45,522 nt of DNA from an uncultured Eubacteriales bacterium (GCA_902475435.1 CABRZL010000009.1:1-45522); one strand, 5' to 3'. Positions 23,413 through 32,435 are shown, numbered from the stretch's first letter. Program-made: numbers and translations. Notes: generated by a model from the letters alone, not told the origin.

Positions 23413-24180
23413 ATGCCAACAAGAAGACTGATGACAAAAGGGCTATACAATGCTCGGGATCTGGGCGGGTTTCCCACAAGGGAAGGAAAAACCACAAAAT
23501 TTGGCGTGTTTGTTCGTAGTGAGGCGCCGGTAGAGCTTCCGGCGCAAGATATATCTTATTTGAAACATTACGGTATCACGGCTACCATGGATTTTCGGAG
23601 CGGCAGCGAGGCTGCGGCTCGTCCCAGCGATTTGCGGGAGATTATGCCATATTATCATAAACCGGTGTTTAACGAAGCGGCAATGGCCGGAGTGAAGGCG
23701 CATCCTCCCAAAAATATTGGCTGGGGAGAACAGTATATCTCCATGGCGGAAGAGTGCCGCCAATGGGCTCGGGAAGTGCTGACGATTGCTGCGGAGAATA
23801 CAGGGGTGTTGCTGTATCACTGTACGACCGGTAAAGATCGTACGGGGCTGATGACCTGCTATCTACTGTCCATTGCGGGAGTGGAAAGAGAGGATATCGC
23901 TGCGGACTACTGTGTTAGCCAGGTTTTTTTAGAGCCTGTATATGAGAAGATGCGTTCCGGAAAAATGCGATTGGGGCCGATCCCCGCGGAGGAAAGCGAG
24001 AAAAAGCTGCCTCCGGTGCCGAAGATGGATCAAAGTTTTTTTGAAACACCGGCTTCAGCCATGCTTACTTTAATTGATTATCTAAAAGATCAGTATGGCG
24101 GTGTGACAAAGTATTTGAGATCGATTGGCGTATCGGAAGAGATTATGGAAAAAATTCGTGAAAAATTTATAGAAGTCTAA
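23413..24180 (+). CDS. Tyrosine/dual-specificity protein phosphatase (PTP-like)
   Basis: A 255-residue cytosolic phosphatase. The catalytic P-loop is HCTTGKDRTG (136-145) with nucleophile Cys137 and Arg143. The N-terminal NARDLGGF motif (13-20) and a DFRSGSE stretch place it in the Y_phosphatase3 family, which includes atypical PTPs acting on phosphotyrosine or phosphoinositides. No signal peptide is seen. It starts 27 bp after the permease stop with GGAGAAGAGGAG upstream, so it is the last gene of the ATPase-permease operon. A terminator follows. Confidence 0.88.
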   Translation: MPTRRLMTKGLYNARDLGGFPTREGKTTKFGVFVRSEAPVELPAQDISYLKHYGITATMDFRSGSEAAARPSDLREIMPYYHKPVFNEAAMAGVKAHPPKNIGWGEQYISMAEECRQWAREVLTIAAENTGVLLYHCTTGKDRTGLMTCYLLSIAGVEREDIAADYCVSQVFLEPVYEKMRSGKMRLGPIPAEESEKKLPPVPKMDQSFFETPASAMLTLIDYLKDQYGGVTKYLRSIGVSEEIMEKIREKFIEV

Positions 24181-24181
24181 G

Positions 24182-24226
24182 GCCAACAGCGTCAGTTTTG
24201 CAAAATGCAGAGCCGGCGCTGTTGGC
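24182..24226 (+). terminator. Terminator of the ATPase-FtsX-phosphatase operon
   Basis: GCCAACAGCG and CGCTGTTGGC form a 10-bp stem with a long loop that can fold further, followed by TTTTG. Confidence 0.7.
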
Positions 24227-24305
24227 TTTTGAAATCTTAAATAAACCTTAAGAAAATTTACCACTCAAAACAAAAAGAAAAACATGTATAATGAATGCAG
24301 CTTCA

Positions 24306-24334
24306 TTGACAGGTTATCCTAAATGTGCTATAAC
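24306..24334 (+). promoter_or_regulatory. Promoter of the hybrid transporter operon
   Basis: Perfect TTGACA (24306-24311), 17-bp spacer, TATAAC (24329-24334). The leader to the first start codon is about 155 nt. Confidence 0.7.
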
Positions 24335-24374
24335 TGTATTAGAACATTTAGTACAGATGAAGTTGATTGAAGGA

Positions 24375-24393
24375 CACATGGTGTACACATGTG
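24375..24393. promoter_or_regulatory. Inverted repeat in the transporter operon leader
   Basis: CACATG (24375-24380) and CATGTG (24388-24393) around GTGTACA, about 35 bp downstream of the predicted start. It is a possible operator; the regulator is not identified. Confidence 0.3.
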
Positions 24394-24496
24394 GTTGCTA
24401 TGGTAAATTTATATAGAGTAGCTTTCGGAAATAGGGAACATAGTGTAAAAAAACGCGTCTATTATGATAAGGCTATGCAAAAAAGGGGGGAGTGCC

Positions 24497-25537
24497 GTGA
24501 ATAGATCGATGGAGAAGCAGGCTCACACTCGAACCAAAAGACGAGTGCAAAAAGGATGGAACGACACTCCTTCTAAAATAAGCCGGTACATATCACAGAG
24601 GAGAAAGATAAAAAAAGCAAAGCGCGCAGAATTACGAGCTATGCGAAAAAATCGAACACCTGGTGAGAAACGACAGGCGCGCAAGGAATTGGGGATTTCT
24701 CTCGTTTTTTTGTCTCCCAGTCTCCTGGGGGTTTTGATCTTTTTTGTAGTGCCGTTTCTTGTGATAATTTATTACGCGTTTGTCAATAATCCCGTGCTTC
24801 GTGAGTTTGTATGGTTTGAGAATTTTAAAAATTTGCTTCATAATCATTCCTTCCTGTTAGCGGCGAAAAACACAGCAATTTTCTCCATTATTTCTGTCCC
24901 GGCAGCCGTGATTCTGTCGCTACTATTAGCGTGCATGCTGAACCGAAAAATTCCGCTGAAAAGTCAATTTCGTACGGCGATGCTGACCCCTTTGATGGTG
25001 CCGGTGGCTTCTATTGTGTTGATATGGCAGGTTATTTTCAGCTATAACGGAGCGTTGAATGAATTTTTAGCAAATTTTGGGGTGGACAAGATTGACTGGA
25101 TGAAGTCGTCCTTCAACCGATATGTGGTGATTTTGCTTTTTTTGTGGAAGAATATTGGCTACAATATGATTTTGTTTTTAGCCGCGCTTTCCAATATTCC
25201 TGTAGATATTCAGGAGATGGCTATGCTGGAGGGAGCAGGGACGGCACGGATCTTCTTCACCATTAAGCTCCGATATCTTTCACCTACCATTTTATTTGTA
25301 ACAATTCTTTCTCTTATTAACTCTATGAAGATTTTCAGAGAGGTCTATTTGCTTACAGGAAAATATCCATATGACGGACTGTATCTGCTTCAGCATTTTA
25401 TGAACAATACATTTGAAAGCATGGATTACCAAAAGCTTTCCTCCGCAGCTATTTTAATGGCGGGCGTAATGGTGTTCATTATATGGCTGCTGTTTTTGGT
25501 GGATAGCCATATGGGAAAGGATGTGGAGGAGGAATGA
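24497..25537 (+). CDS. Sugar-type ABC transporter permease, MalF-like
   Basis: A 346-residue permease. A long basic cytoplasmic N-terminus (about 70 residues rich in Lys and Arg) precedes six TM segments. The inverted EAA loop reads EMAMLEGAGTARIFFTIKL, the coupling helix to a MalK-type ATPase. The start is the GTG at 24497 behind a GGGGGGAG site; an ATG at 24509 would be 16 bases away. It overlaps the next permease by ATGA. No ATPase lies in the operon, so it would use a shared MsmK/UgpC-type ATPase encoded elsewhere (inference). It heads the unusual importer/exporter block. Confidence 0.85.
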   Translation: MNRSMEKQAHTRTKRRVQKGWNDTPSKISRYISQRRKIKKAKRAELRAMRKNRTPGEKRQARKELGISLVFLSPSLLGVLIFFVVPFLVIIYYAFVNNPVLREFVWFENFKNLLHNHSFLLAAKNTAIFSIISVPAAVILSLLLACMLNRKIPLKSQFRTAMLTPLMVPVASIVLIWQVIFSYNGALNEFLANFGVDKIDWMKSSFNRYVVILLFLWKNIGYNMILFLAALSNIPVDIQEMAMLEGAGTARIFFTIKLRYLSPTILFVTILSLINSMKIFREVYLLTGKYPYDGLYLLQHFMNNTFESMDYQKLSSAAILMAGVMVFIIWLLFLVDSHMGKDVEEE

Positions 25538-26457
25538 GTCGATACAAGCGGCGGGCGCTGATTTTAAAAGTTATGTTCACGCTGTTGGCGGCAGTGATGG
25601 CGCTGGCATTCCTGACGCCCATTCTCCTCACCATTACCAATTCCTTTATGACGCAGGATGAGATTACCACAAACTATGGCGTGGTATTTGGAGACGGGCA
25701 GGATGCAGGAACGGATCCAAACGGGAATCCCAGGGCTGTGACAACGTATATTTCTGAAACGGTGAACTTGAAATTCATCCCTGATATGGTGAGTTTTCAG
25801 CAGTACTGGACAGTATTATTTAATTCCCCGGAGTATTTGCTGAAATTCTGGAACTCTGTATTTCTGACGGTACCCATCGTCGTTTTCCAGGTAGCATTGG
25901 CGTCGTTGGCGGCCTTTGGGTTTTCCCGGTATCGGGGAAAGGTACGCGAGGCCATTTTCTTCGGCTATATTATCTTGATGCTTATGCCCTATCAGGTGAC
26001 GCTGGTACCGAACTATTTGGTGGCGCGCTGGCTCCATTTGCTTGATACCCGCTGGGCGATTATTTTACCGGGAATTTTCGCCCCGTTCAGCGTATTCCTG
26101 CTGACGAAAAATATGCGCCGGATTCCAAAGAGCTATATTGAGGCGGCAGAGCTGGACGGTGCTGGGGAATGGAGTATCTTTACCAAGGTATGTCTTCCCA
26201 TGTGCAAGGGCGCGTTGATCAGTGTGGCTATGTTGGTTTTTATTGACTATTGGAATATGGTTGAACAGCCGTTGATCATGTTCTCCGACCAAGAGAAGTA
26301 TCCCCTAAGTGTATTTTTAAGCGAAATTAACAGTGGCGAAGTGGGCGTTGCGTTTGCTGTGGCTGTGATTTATATGGTGCCCACTCTGCTGATGTTTTTA
26401 TGGGGAGAGGAATATTTAGAGGAAGGGATTACCTATTCCGGCGGAATCAAGGGATAA
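25534..26457 (+). CDS. Sugar-type ABC transporter permease, MalG-like
   Basis: A 307-residue permease of the CUT1 family. TM1 lies near residues 10-33. A large extracellular loop (about 35-95) has charged and glycine-rich sequence (GDGQDAGTDPNGNPR), unusual for MalG relatives. Five further TM segments follow, and the EAA loop is SYIEAAELDGAGEWSIFTKV. It forms the heterodimeric channel with the preceding MalF-like gene. It ends 15 bp before the HlyD-type adaptor start, in the same operon. The substrate is unknown. Confidence 0.85.
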   Translation: MSRYKRRALILKVMFTLLAAVMALAFLTPILLTITNSFMTQDEITTNYGVVFGDGQDAGTDPNGNPRAVTTYISETVNLKFIPDMVSFQQYWTVLFNSPEYLLKFWNSVFLTVPIVVFQVALASLAAFGFSRYRGKVREAIFFGYIILMLMPYQVTLVPNYLVARWLHLLDTRWAIILPGIFAPFSVFLLTKNMRRIPKSYIEAAELDGAGEWSIFTKVCLPMCKGALISVAMLVFIDYWNMVEQPLIMFSDQEKYPLSVFLSEINSGEVGVAFAVAVIYMVPTLLMFLWGEEYLEEGITYSGGIKG

Positions 26458-26472
26458 TGTGAGGTGAAACGC

Positions 26473-28113
26473 ATGAAACAAAGGACCGGTTTCTTGACGG
26501 CAGTCAAACGTGTAAAGGGAAAACGGGATTGGGTCAAAAATGCCATTATTATTTTTCTGGCGGTGCTGTTGGTGTTAACGTTTTTTTCTAATACAATTAT
26601 GAACTATTCGCTGCCAGAGGTGGCGGCGCAATATCCGCAGTCCACCACGATTACCACAAAGATTCGCGGGAGCGGCACTGTGGAGGCTGCGCAGACTTAT
26701 AATGTCATGGTTCAGGAAACCAGGACCGTGGCCTCTGTCAATGTCAAGGCAGGAGATACGGTGAAAGCGGGTGACACGCTTCTGACCCTGGATGAGACAG
26801 AGAGCCAAGAGTTGATTGACGCACGGGCTAATTATAATGCGCTGAAACTAGAGTATGAGAAAATGCTGGTGGACAAAGGGGATCAGACGCACGCAACAGA
26901 GGCTACGATTCAGCAAGCGAGGAATGCAGTATCCAATGCGGAAACGGACTTGGCCAATGCCAGAGACTATGAGAGTGATTTAGCTTGGTACCAGAATCAG
27001 GTGAATTCTGCGCAGAGTACCTTGAACTCCAAAACGCAGGCTCAGTCTGAGGCGCAGGCGGAAGTGGATCGACTGACCAATCTGGCCACCGAGGAGAACG
27101 TTAAAAACAGCAACGCAGAATACTTGGCAGTGGTGAATCAATATGGTGAAGATTCCGAGGAGGCCGCAGCAATCTACGCGTCACAGATTGCTCCCAGATT
27201 GGCAGAATTGACACAACAGCTCAATGCAGCCCAGCAGGCTCTGTCCGATGCAGGTGCAGCGGTATCCGGTGCCCAGGCGACGCTGGACTCAGCAAATAAT
27301 GCACTGTCGCAATATCAAACCGAACATGCAAGTTCCATGACTGTCTCTGCGGCAGAAGATGCCCTTCAAGCTGCTCAGGATGCGCTTACTTCCGCCGAGG
27401 CCGCCGCTGCCGATACAGAGGCACAGCAGACCTATGACGATGCAGTGGCACAACTGGATTTGGAGGCCAAGGCCGAGGAGATGGCTGCTGCGGAAGAAAA
27501 GGTAAAAAGCTTGGAGGAAAAAACTGCGGCGGCCAAGATTGTCAGCCGATATGCAGGTGTGGTTCAGTCCGTCAACATAGCTGCCGGGGATACGACATCA
27601 GCCGAGACTCCGCTGATGGTGGTGGAACTGACGGAGCAGGGATATACCCTGACTGCAACGGTCACCAAAGAACAAGCCAGGATGCTTCGGGAAGGGCTTA
27701 CTGCAGAGATTACAAACCTCTGGGACAGCGGCATCACTATGACATTGGGGTCCATTACTGCGGATAAAACAAACCCCGCAAGCAGCCGGACGTTGACGTT
27801 CTCCGTGCAAGGGGAGAATGTAACGGTAGGTCAGCAGCTTAATTTCTCCATTGGAGATAAGAATGCCAGTTATGACGTGGTGATCCCTTCGGCGGCAGTG
27901 CACACCGATGCCGACGGCAGTTTTGTTTACACGGTTACGGTGAAATCCAGTCCTTTGGGGAACCGATATACGGTAAAAAAGACAGCGGTAGAAGTGTTGG
28001 CCTCGGATGATACAAACTCTGCGGTAACCGGGGAGCTGTCCACTGCGGACTTTGTAATCACCACATCTACCGTGCCGCTGGAACCTGGAGATCAAGTGCG
28101 TATTGCGGAGTGA
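26473..28113 (+). CDS. HlyD/MacA-type efflux adaptor (membrane fusion protein)
   Basis: A 546-residue single-TM protein. A basic N-terminus and TM (about 19-40) are followed by a biotinyl-lipoyl/barrel-sandwich half (GSGTVEAAQTYNVMVQETRTVASVNVKAGDTVKAG split to stay within motif: VNVKAGDTVKAGDTLLTLDE). A coiled coil of about 240 residues (110-350) with Ala/Gln/Glu heptads comes next, then the second lipoyl half (SRYAGVVQSVNIAAGDTTS) and beta-barrel domains. Such adaptors normally work with MacB or RND/ABC exporters, not CUT1 importers. It starts at the ATG 26473 behind AGGTGA, and its stop overlaps the ribosome site of the next gene. Confidence 0.85.
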   Translation: MKQRTGFLTAVKRVKGKRDWVKNAIIIFLAVLLVLTFFSNTIMNYSLPEVAAQYPQSTTITTKIRGSGTVEAAQTYNVMVQETRTVASVNVKAGDTVKAGDTLLTLDETESQELIDARANYNALKLEYEKMLVDKGDQTHATEATIQQARNAVSNAETDLANARDYESDLAWYQNQVNSAQSTLNSKTQAQSEAQAEVDRLTNLATEENVKNSNAEYLAVVNQYGEDSEEAAAIYASQIAPRLAELTQQLNAAQQALSDAGAAVSGAQATLDSANNALSQYQTEHASSMTVSAAEDALQAAQDALTSAEAAAADTEAQQTYDDAVAQLDLEAKAEEMAAAEEKVKSLEEKTAAAKIVSRYAGVVQSVNIAAGDTTSAETPLMVVELTEQGYTLTATVTKEQARMLREGLTAEITNLWDSGITMTLGSITADKTNPASSRTLTFSVQGENVTVGQQLNFSIGDKNASYDVVIPSAAVHTDADGSFVYTVTVKSSPLGNRYTVKKTAVEVLASDDTNSAVTGELSTADFVITTSTVPLEPGDQVRIAE

Positions 28114-28123
28114 GGTGAAACAG

Positions 28124-29341
28124 GTGAAGCACTGGAAAAAATTCCTGTGGGGCGGCCTGTGCGTGCTAAGCCTGTTGGTTTTTGGGTTCCTGTATCGAAG
28201 TGACTGCAGGACGATTTCTGACCTTACCCCGCAACAGGCAGCGGAAAACTGGGAGACAGCAGAAAAACCCTATGCCATGGCCTCTGTATTTCTGGAACCT
28301 GAAAGCGCCATTCCGCAGGATCGCATTGGCGAAATTTATCTGTCGATTGAAAATGCATTGACTGCCGGTGGTGTGGATTCAGAGAATTATCCATGGTTTT
28401 ATGCAGCGTCGTATGATACGAACACCACGCTAAAAAATGGAACTGCCACCTGCGATGTGGAGCTAACTGCAGTGGCAGGAGATTTCTTTCGCATTCATCC
28501 CATGAAGCTTATAAACGGCTGGTATATGAACGAGGACGATGTGATGCACGACAGAATTATTTTGGATCGGCAGAGCGCCTGGGAACTGTTCTATTCTGGC
28601 AATGTGGCGGGACAGTATGTGGAGGTGAATGGGATACAATATCAGGTAGCGGCTGTGGTGGATCTCGAATCCGGAGAATTTAACGATATGGCTGCCGGGG
28701 ATATCTGTCGGGCCTGGGTGTTTGCAGATTCTCCCGCTTTGCGTCAAAGTACGGCGGGAAACGAGGCGGAAGAGGATATTGATGTTCCGATATCCACTGA
28801 AGCAGTAGGCTATACCTGTATGGAAGTGGTGTTGCCACAGCCGGTAAAGGATTTCGCAACTGCCACGTTGAAGAATGCCCTGGGGGATATGGTTCCAGAA
28901 ACAACTGTGATTACGGACAATTCCGGCCGATTTTCTCTGGAAAATCGCTGGAATGTATTGCGGAATCTCAGTACGCGTGGTATTTCTTCAGATGCCGTGC
29001 CATATCCTTATTGGGAAAATGCAGCGCGTTTGACTGAAAATCATTTGGCCCTTCGACTGATTCCGGAGGGAATCCTACTGGGATTTCCAGCGGTAAGTTT
29101 GATAATTTTAATTTTGTGGCTCAACCATAGACGTACTTGGGGGCTTCACAGTATTCGCGACGTAATTGCCAGGGCTATTGACCAAAAACATCAGAGAGAT
29201 TATGAGGCGCGTCTCCGGGGACAAGAACCGGATAACTTCTGGACACGAAGAAAACAGAAACAGGAGGGAAGGCGTTCCCGACGTCAGCGGCAAAAAGCCC
29301 TGCAATATGCCAACAAAAACCGCTTTTGGCGGAAAAAATAG
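28124..29341 (+). CDS. Stand-alone MacB-periplasmic-core-like membrane protein
   Basis: A 405-residue protein. An N-terminal TM (about 6-25) is followed by an extracytoplasmic domain (about 30-305). Residues 117-180 match the MacB_PCD pattern: a FFRIHPMKLINGWYMNEDD stretch, then an LDRQSAWELF stretch and VNGIQYQVAAVVD. One C-terminal TM (about 313-334) leads to a strongly basic cytoplasmic tail (RRKQKQEGRRSRRQRQK). The FtsX three-helix channel that normally accompanies this domain is absent. It starts at a GTG behind AGGTGA, 10 bp past the adaptor stop; two earlier in-frame starts (28103, 28115) are possible. Function is unknown. A scaffold or mechanosensory partner of the adaptor and lipoprotein is inferred. 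Confidence 0.7.
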   Translation: MKHWKKFLWGGLCVLSLLVFGFLYRSDCRTISDLTPQQAAENWETAEKPYAMASVFLEPESAIPQDRIGEIYLSIENALTAGGVDSENYPWFYAASYDTNTTLKNGTATCDVELTAVAGDFFRIHPMKLINGWYMNEDDVMHDRIILDRQSAWELFYSGNVAGQYVEVNGIQYQVAAVVDLESGEFNDMAAGDICRAWVFADSPALRQSTAGNEAEEDIDVPISTEAVGYTCMEVVLPQPVKDFATATLKNALGDMVPETTVITDNSGRFSLENRWNVLRNLSTRGISSDAVPYPYWENAARLTENHLALRLIPEGILLGFPAVSLIILILWLNHRRTWGLHSIRDVIARAIDQKHQRDYEARLRGQEPDNFWTRRKQKQEGRRSRRQRQKALQYANKNRFWRKK

Positions 29342-29381
29342 ATCTAATATCCCATTTGTTACAAGAAAAGAGAGGTACGAT

Positions 29382-32045
29382 ATGAAAAAGAAAATGAAAC
29401 GGATAAGTGCTATGGCGCTGACTGGTGCCATGTGCTTCGGATTGTTTGGTTGTGGCGATAAAGAATCGTCGGATTCGGAGTATAAGACATTGGCGCAGGA
29501 GCTAGGATATGGCTATCTGTCGAAATACGATACCATTGATGACATGAACTTAGATTATGTAAACTCTGTATCTACGGCGCAGGGAAAGCTGTATCTTTGC
29601 GGAGATTACTATGATGAAGCTTCTGGAACAAATTCTACAAAACTCTATGAGCGAGATCTTGCCAGTGGCACCGTAAAAGAGATTGCCCTGCCGGAACTGG
29701 TCAATAATGAGACCACCAGCGAATATATTCAGCAGTTGTCTGTGTGTTCGGATGGCAGTGGCTATTGGATTATTACCAATCAGTACACATTTGTTTCTCA
29801 GATGATGCCAGAAGCGGTTCCGGCAGAGGAACCGGAGGAGACTGTAGAGGAAACACAAGAAGAAGCGACTCCGGCAGAGGAAGCACCAGCAGAAGGTACA
29901 CCTGAGGAGGGAACAGAAGCAGGTGATGAACCGGTTGCAGAGGCAGAGGGCGTTTCCGGTCAGTATCAGATGCAGCTTTTAACAAATGAAGTTCCGGCAG
30001 AAGAAGCGCCTGCGGACGACACGGCTGAGGTTACGGCCCTGGAGGGGGAAACCGACGAAGAGACTGCTACAGAGGACGCTGCTGTGGAGGATGTTGCCGA
30101 AGATGGAGCAGGCGGCGGAGTGGCAATTTCTGAGGATGGAAGTGTAGAGTCAATTGATGAAGGCGCCTATCAAGAACCGGAACAAAAGTATTTTGCAAAA
30201 AAGTGCGATATGTCCGGGGCGCTGCTCCAAACAATTGATTTGACAGAGATTAGCGAGGAAATGGAGTATTTCTACTGCCAGGCAGCGGTACAGGATGCAT
30301 CTGGAAATCTTTATTTGGCGTCTGACCAAAACATCCTTTGTTTTGGCTCGGATGGAAGCCGTAAAGAGAATATTATGAATGACTCCATATATATCCAATC
30401 AATGATTACAACAGGAGATGGAACGGTACTCGCCAGCGGCTTTAATAGTGAAGACGGGGCTATGCAGGTGTGCCGGGTGGAGAATGGCAGTCTCACGGTA
30501 ATGGAACTTACAGATATGGAGAAATACGCAAACTGCTATCTGTATCCTGGAGTAGGAAATACCGCGCTTATGAGCGATGGTACGATGCTGTATTCTTTGG
30601 ATGCAGCCACGGGACAGACCACGAAACTGCTTTCCTGGCTGGATTCGGATATCAACAGTAACAACATATCCAGCGTTGTCTCCAATAGCGATGATACGAT
30701 TCTGGTGCTATTGCAAAATTACTCGTATAACAGTGCCGAGGTTCACTATGAGCTTGGAACACTAACTAAGACACCTGTTGATCAGATTCCGGAACGGACG
30801 ATTTTGACATTAGGGGCAGAGTATCTTGATGATACGCTGCGAAATGCGGTCATTGATTTTAACCGGAAAAGCGATACCTATCGAGTGACGATGGTAGATT
30901 ACAGTGTTTATAATACGGAAGAGAACTATTCCGCTGGAGCTGAACAGCTGGATAGAGATGTGATTTCAGGAAATTGTCCGGATATTTTGAGTCTCAGTTC
31001 TGGTAATGCAGAACGATACATCAGCAAGGGTGCGCTAACGGATATGACGTCACTGATGGAGAAGGACGGAGAGATTACCATGGATAGCCTGCTCAGCGGT
31101 CCGATGCAAGCTTACATGCAGGACGGTAAACTCTATGGTATGCCGTATTCGTTTGGCCTCAATACGCTTTATGCCAGCGCCAAACTTGTGGGTGATCGGG
31201 AAAGCTGGACAATAGCCGATATGAGTCAGATTATTGACGGATTGGATGAAGATACTAAAATTGTAAACTGGTATATTCAGACGGATTTTCTAACCAATCT
31301 GGTTTATCAGAATATGGATCAGTTTGTAGATTACAGTAAGGCGACTTGTAGTTTTGATAGCGACACGTTTAAGAGCCTAATGGAGGTGTCGGCCAAACTG
31401 CCAGAGAGTTATGAGGATAATGAGTTTGTTGTGGTAGATGGCTCCGGAGATGAAATGCAGCAGCTTCAGACCGGTGATACCCTGATGGCAATGGGGTATG
31501 GTGTATATGACAGCTATTCCATAAAAAATATGTATCGATTATACACCAGAGAAAATGGTATTGTTCGCATTGGATATCCCACAGATACCGGTAATGGAGC
31601 GATATTAGACATCAACGGTGGTTTGGCGATTGGAGTCAAGAGCAAAAATCAGGAAGGGGCATGGGAATTTATTAAAACAATGCTCTCTGATGAAGTCCAA
31701 GAAAATCAGTGGGGCTTACCTGTGACCAATGCGGCGTTTGACAAAGTGTTGGCTCAGGCGATGGAGCAGCAATACTATACGGACGAAAATGGCGAGAAAG
31801 TCTATATGGAATCCACAGGCTATATTGGAAATACTGAATATAAAATGGGAGATCTGACACAGGAGCAGGCAGATGCCTTCCGTGATTATGTAAATGGTGC
31901 AACAGTTTCTGGAAACTATGACACGAATATTATGGATATTGTCATCGAAGAGTCTGCAGCTTATTTTGCGGGAGACAAAACTGTGGATGAGGTGGCAAGT
32001 CTGATCCAGAACAAAGTAAGCATTTATTTGGGTGAGATTAGTTAA
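29382..32045 (+). CDS. Lipoprotein with propeller-like N-half and extracellular solute-binding C-half
   Basis: An 887-residue lipoprotein. The signal sequence ends in lipobox LFGC with lipid-anchored Cys24. The N-terminal half (about 35-460) has repeated beta-strand units like LYLCGDYY, NLYLASDQN and TVLASGFNSEDG, typical of a beta-propeller. It is interrupted by two Glu/Ala/Pro-rich segments (about 142-186 and 204-250). The C-terminal part from about 473 resembles SBP_bac_1 domains, with LTLGAEYLDDTLRNAVIDFN, DILSLSSGNAERYISKGAL, KLYGMPYSFGLNTLYAS and EGAWEFIKTML. It is the likely substrate receptor for the MalFG-like permeases. It starts at an ATG behind GAGAGG, 40 bp after the preceding stop; a longer overlapping frame from 29166 is rejected because it lacks the signal peptide. 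Confidence 0.85.
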   Translation: MKKKMKRISAMALTGAMCFGLFGCGDKESSDSEYKTLAQELGYGYLSKYDTIDDMNLDYVNSVSTAQGKLYLCGDYYDEASGTNSTKLYERDLASGTVKEIALPELVNNETTSEYIQQLSVCSDGSGYWIITNQYTFVSQMMPEAVPAEEPEETVEETQEEATPAEEAPAEGTPEEGTEAGDEPVAEAEGVSGQYQMQLLTNEVPAEEAPADDTAEVTALEGETDEETATEDAAVEDVAEDGAGGGVAISEDGSVESIDEGAYQEPEQKYFAKKCDMSGALLQTIDLTEISEEMEYFYCQAAVQDASGNLYLASDQNILCFGSDGSRKENIMNDSIYIQSMITTGDGTVLASGFNSEDGAMQVCRVENGSLTVMELTDMEKYANCYLYPGVGNTALMSDGTMLYSLDAATGQTTKLLSWLDSDINSNNISSVVSNSDDTILVLLQNYSYNSAEVHYELGTLTKTPVDQIPERTILTLGAEYLDDTLRNAVIDFNRKSDTYRVTMVDYSVYNTEENYSAGAEQLDRDVISGNCPDILSLSSGNAERYISKGALTDMTSLMEKDGEITMDSLLSGPMQAYMQDGKLYGMPYSFGLNTLYASAKLVGDRESWTIADMSQIIDGLDEDTKIVNWYIQTDFLTNLVYQNMDQFVDYSKATCSFDSDTFKSLMEVSAKLPESYEDNEFVVVDGSGDEMQQLQTGDTLMAMGYGVYDSYSIKNMYRLYTRENGIVRIGYPTDTGNGAILDINGGLAIGVKSKNQEGAWEFIKTMLSDEVQENQWGLPVTNAAFDKVLAQAMEQQYYTDENGEKVYMESTGYIGNTEYKMGDLTQEQADAFRDYVNGATVSGNYDTNIMDIVIEESAAYFAGDKTVDEVASLIQNKVSIYLGEIS

Positions 32046-32049
32046 GAAA

Positions 32050-32283
32050 ATGACGTGCTTGGAACATTTGTATTTATTTTTGGGGTTTTGCCTGCTCTTG
32101 ACACCCATATTGTTGGTATACGGCGGTATTGTGTGCACCATTAAGGGATGTTTAACCTTTCGGCATCACGGACATAAATACGTCTTTTTGGGTATAATGA
32201 TTTTGGCCTTGGGATTGATGTTGAGCTGGGTTTTACTGCATAACATAGATCTCAGTATTCCAAATGGTTTTCGGTTGTTTTAA
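32050..32283 (+). CDS. Small two-TM membrane protein, unknown
   Basis: About 77 residues from the ATG at 32050, or 83 from a GTG at 32032 overlapping the lipoprotein stop. Two hydrophobic segments (about 7-30 and 46-68) are separated by a short basic loop (RHHGHK), and a polar tail follows. It lies in the transporter operon and is closed by the terminator at 32299. No family is recognised. The hydrophobic pattern and operon position support a real gene, but a chance frame is not excluded. Confidence 0.5.
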   Translation: MTCLEHLYLFLGFCLLLTPILLVYGGIVCTIKGCLTFRHHGHKYVFLGIMILALGLMLSWVLLHNIDLSIPNGFRLF

Positions 32284-32298
32284 GTACAAAATATTTCA

Positions 32299-32334
32299 CA
32301 ACGGGAGCATGCCATGATGGGCATGTTCCCGTTG
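32299..32334 (+). terminator. Terminator of the hybrid transporter operon
   Basis: A 15-bp stem from CAACGGGAGCATGCC and its complement (one G-U), 5-base loop, then TTGTTTTAT. Confidence 0.85.
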
Positions 32335-32406
32335 TTGTTTTATAAATACAAGTGCAATGTCAGGAACGCTAAACACCTGGTAAATAATGAAATTTGGCGA
32401 AGACGG

Positions 32407-32435
32407 TTGAAAAAAAGAAATAAGGGTGATACAAT
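32407..32435 (+). promoter_or_regulatory. Promoter of the GH25-SLH gene
   Basis: TTGAAA (32407-32412), 17-bp spacer, TACAAT (32430-32435). Confidence 0.65.
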
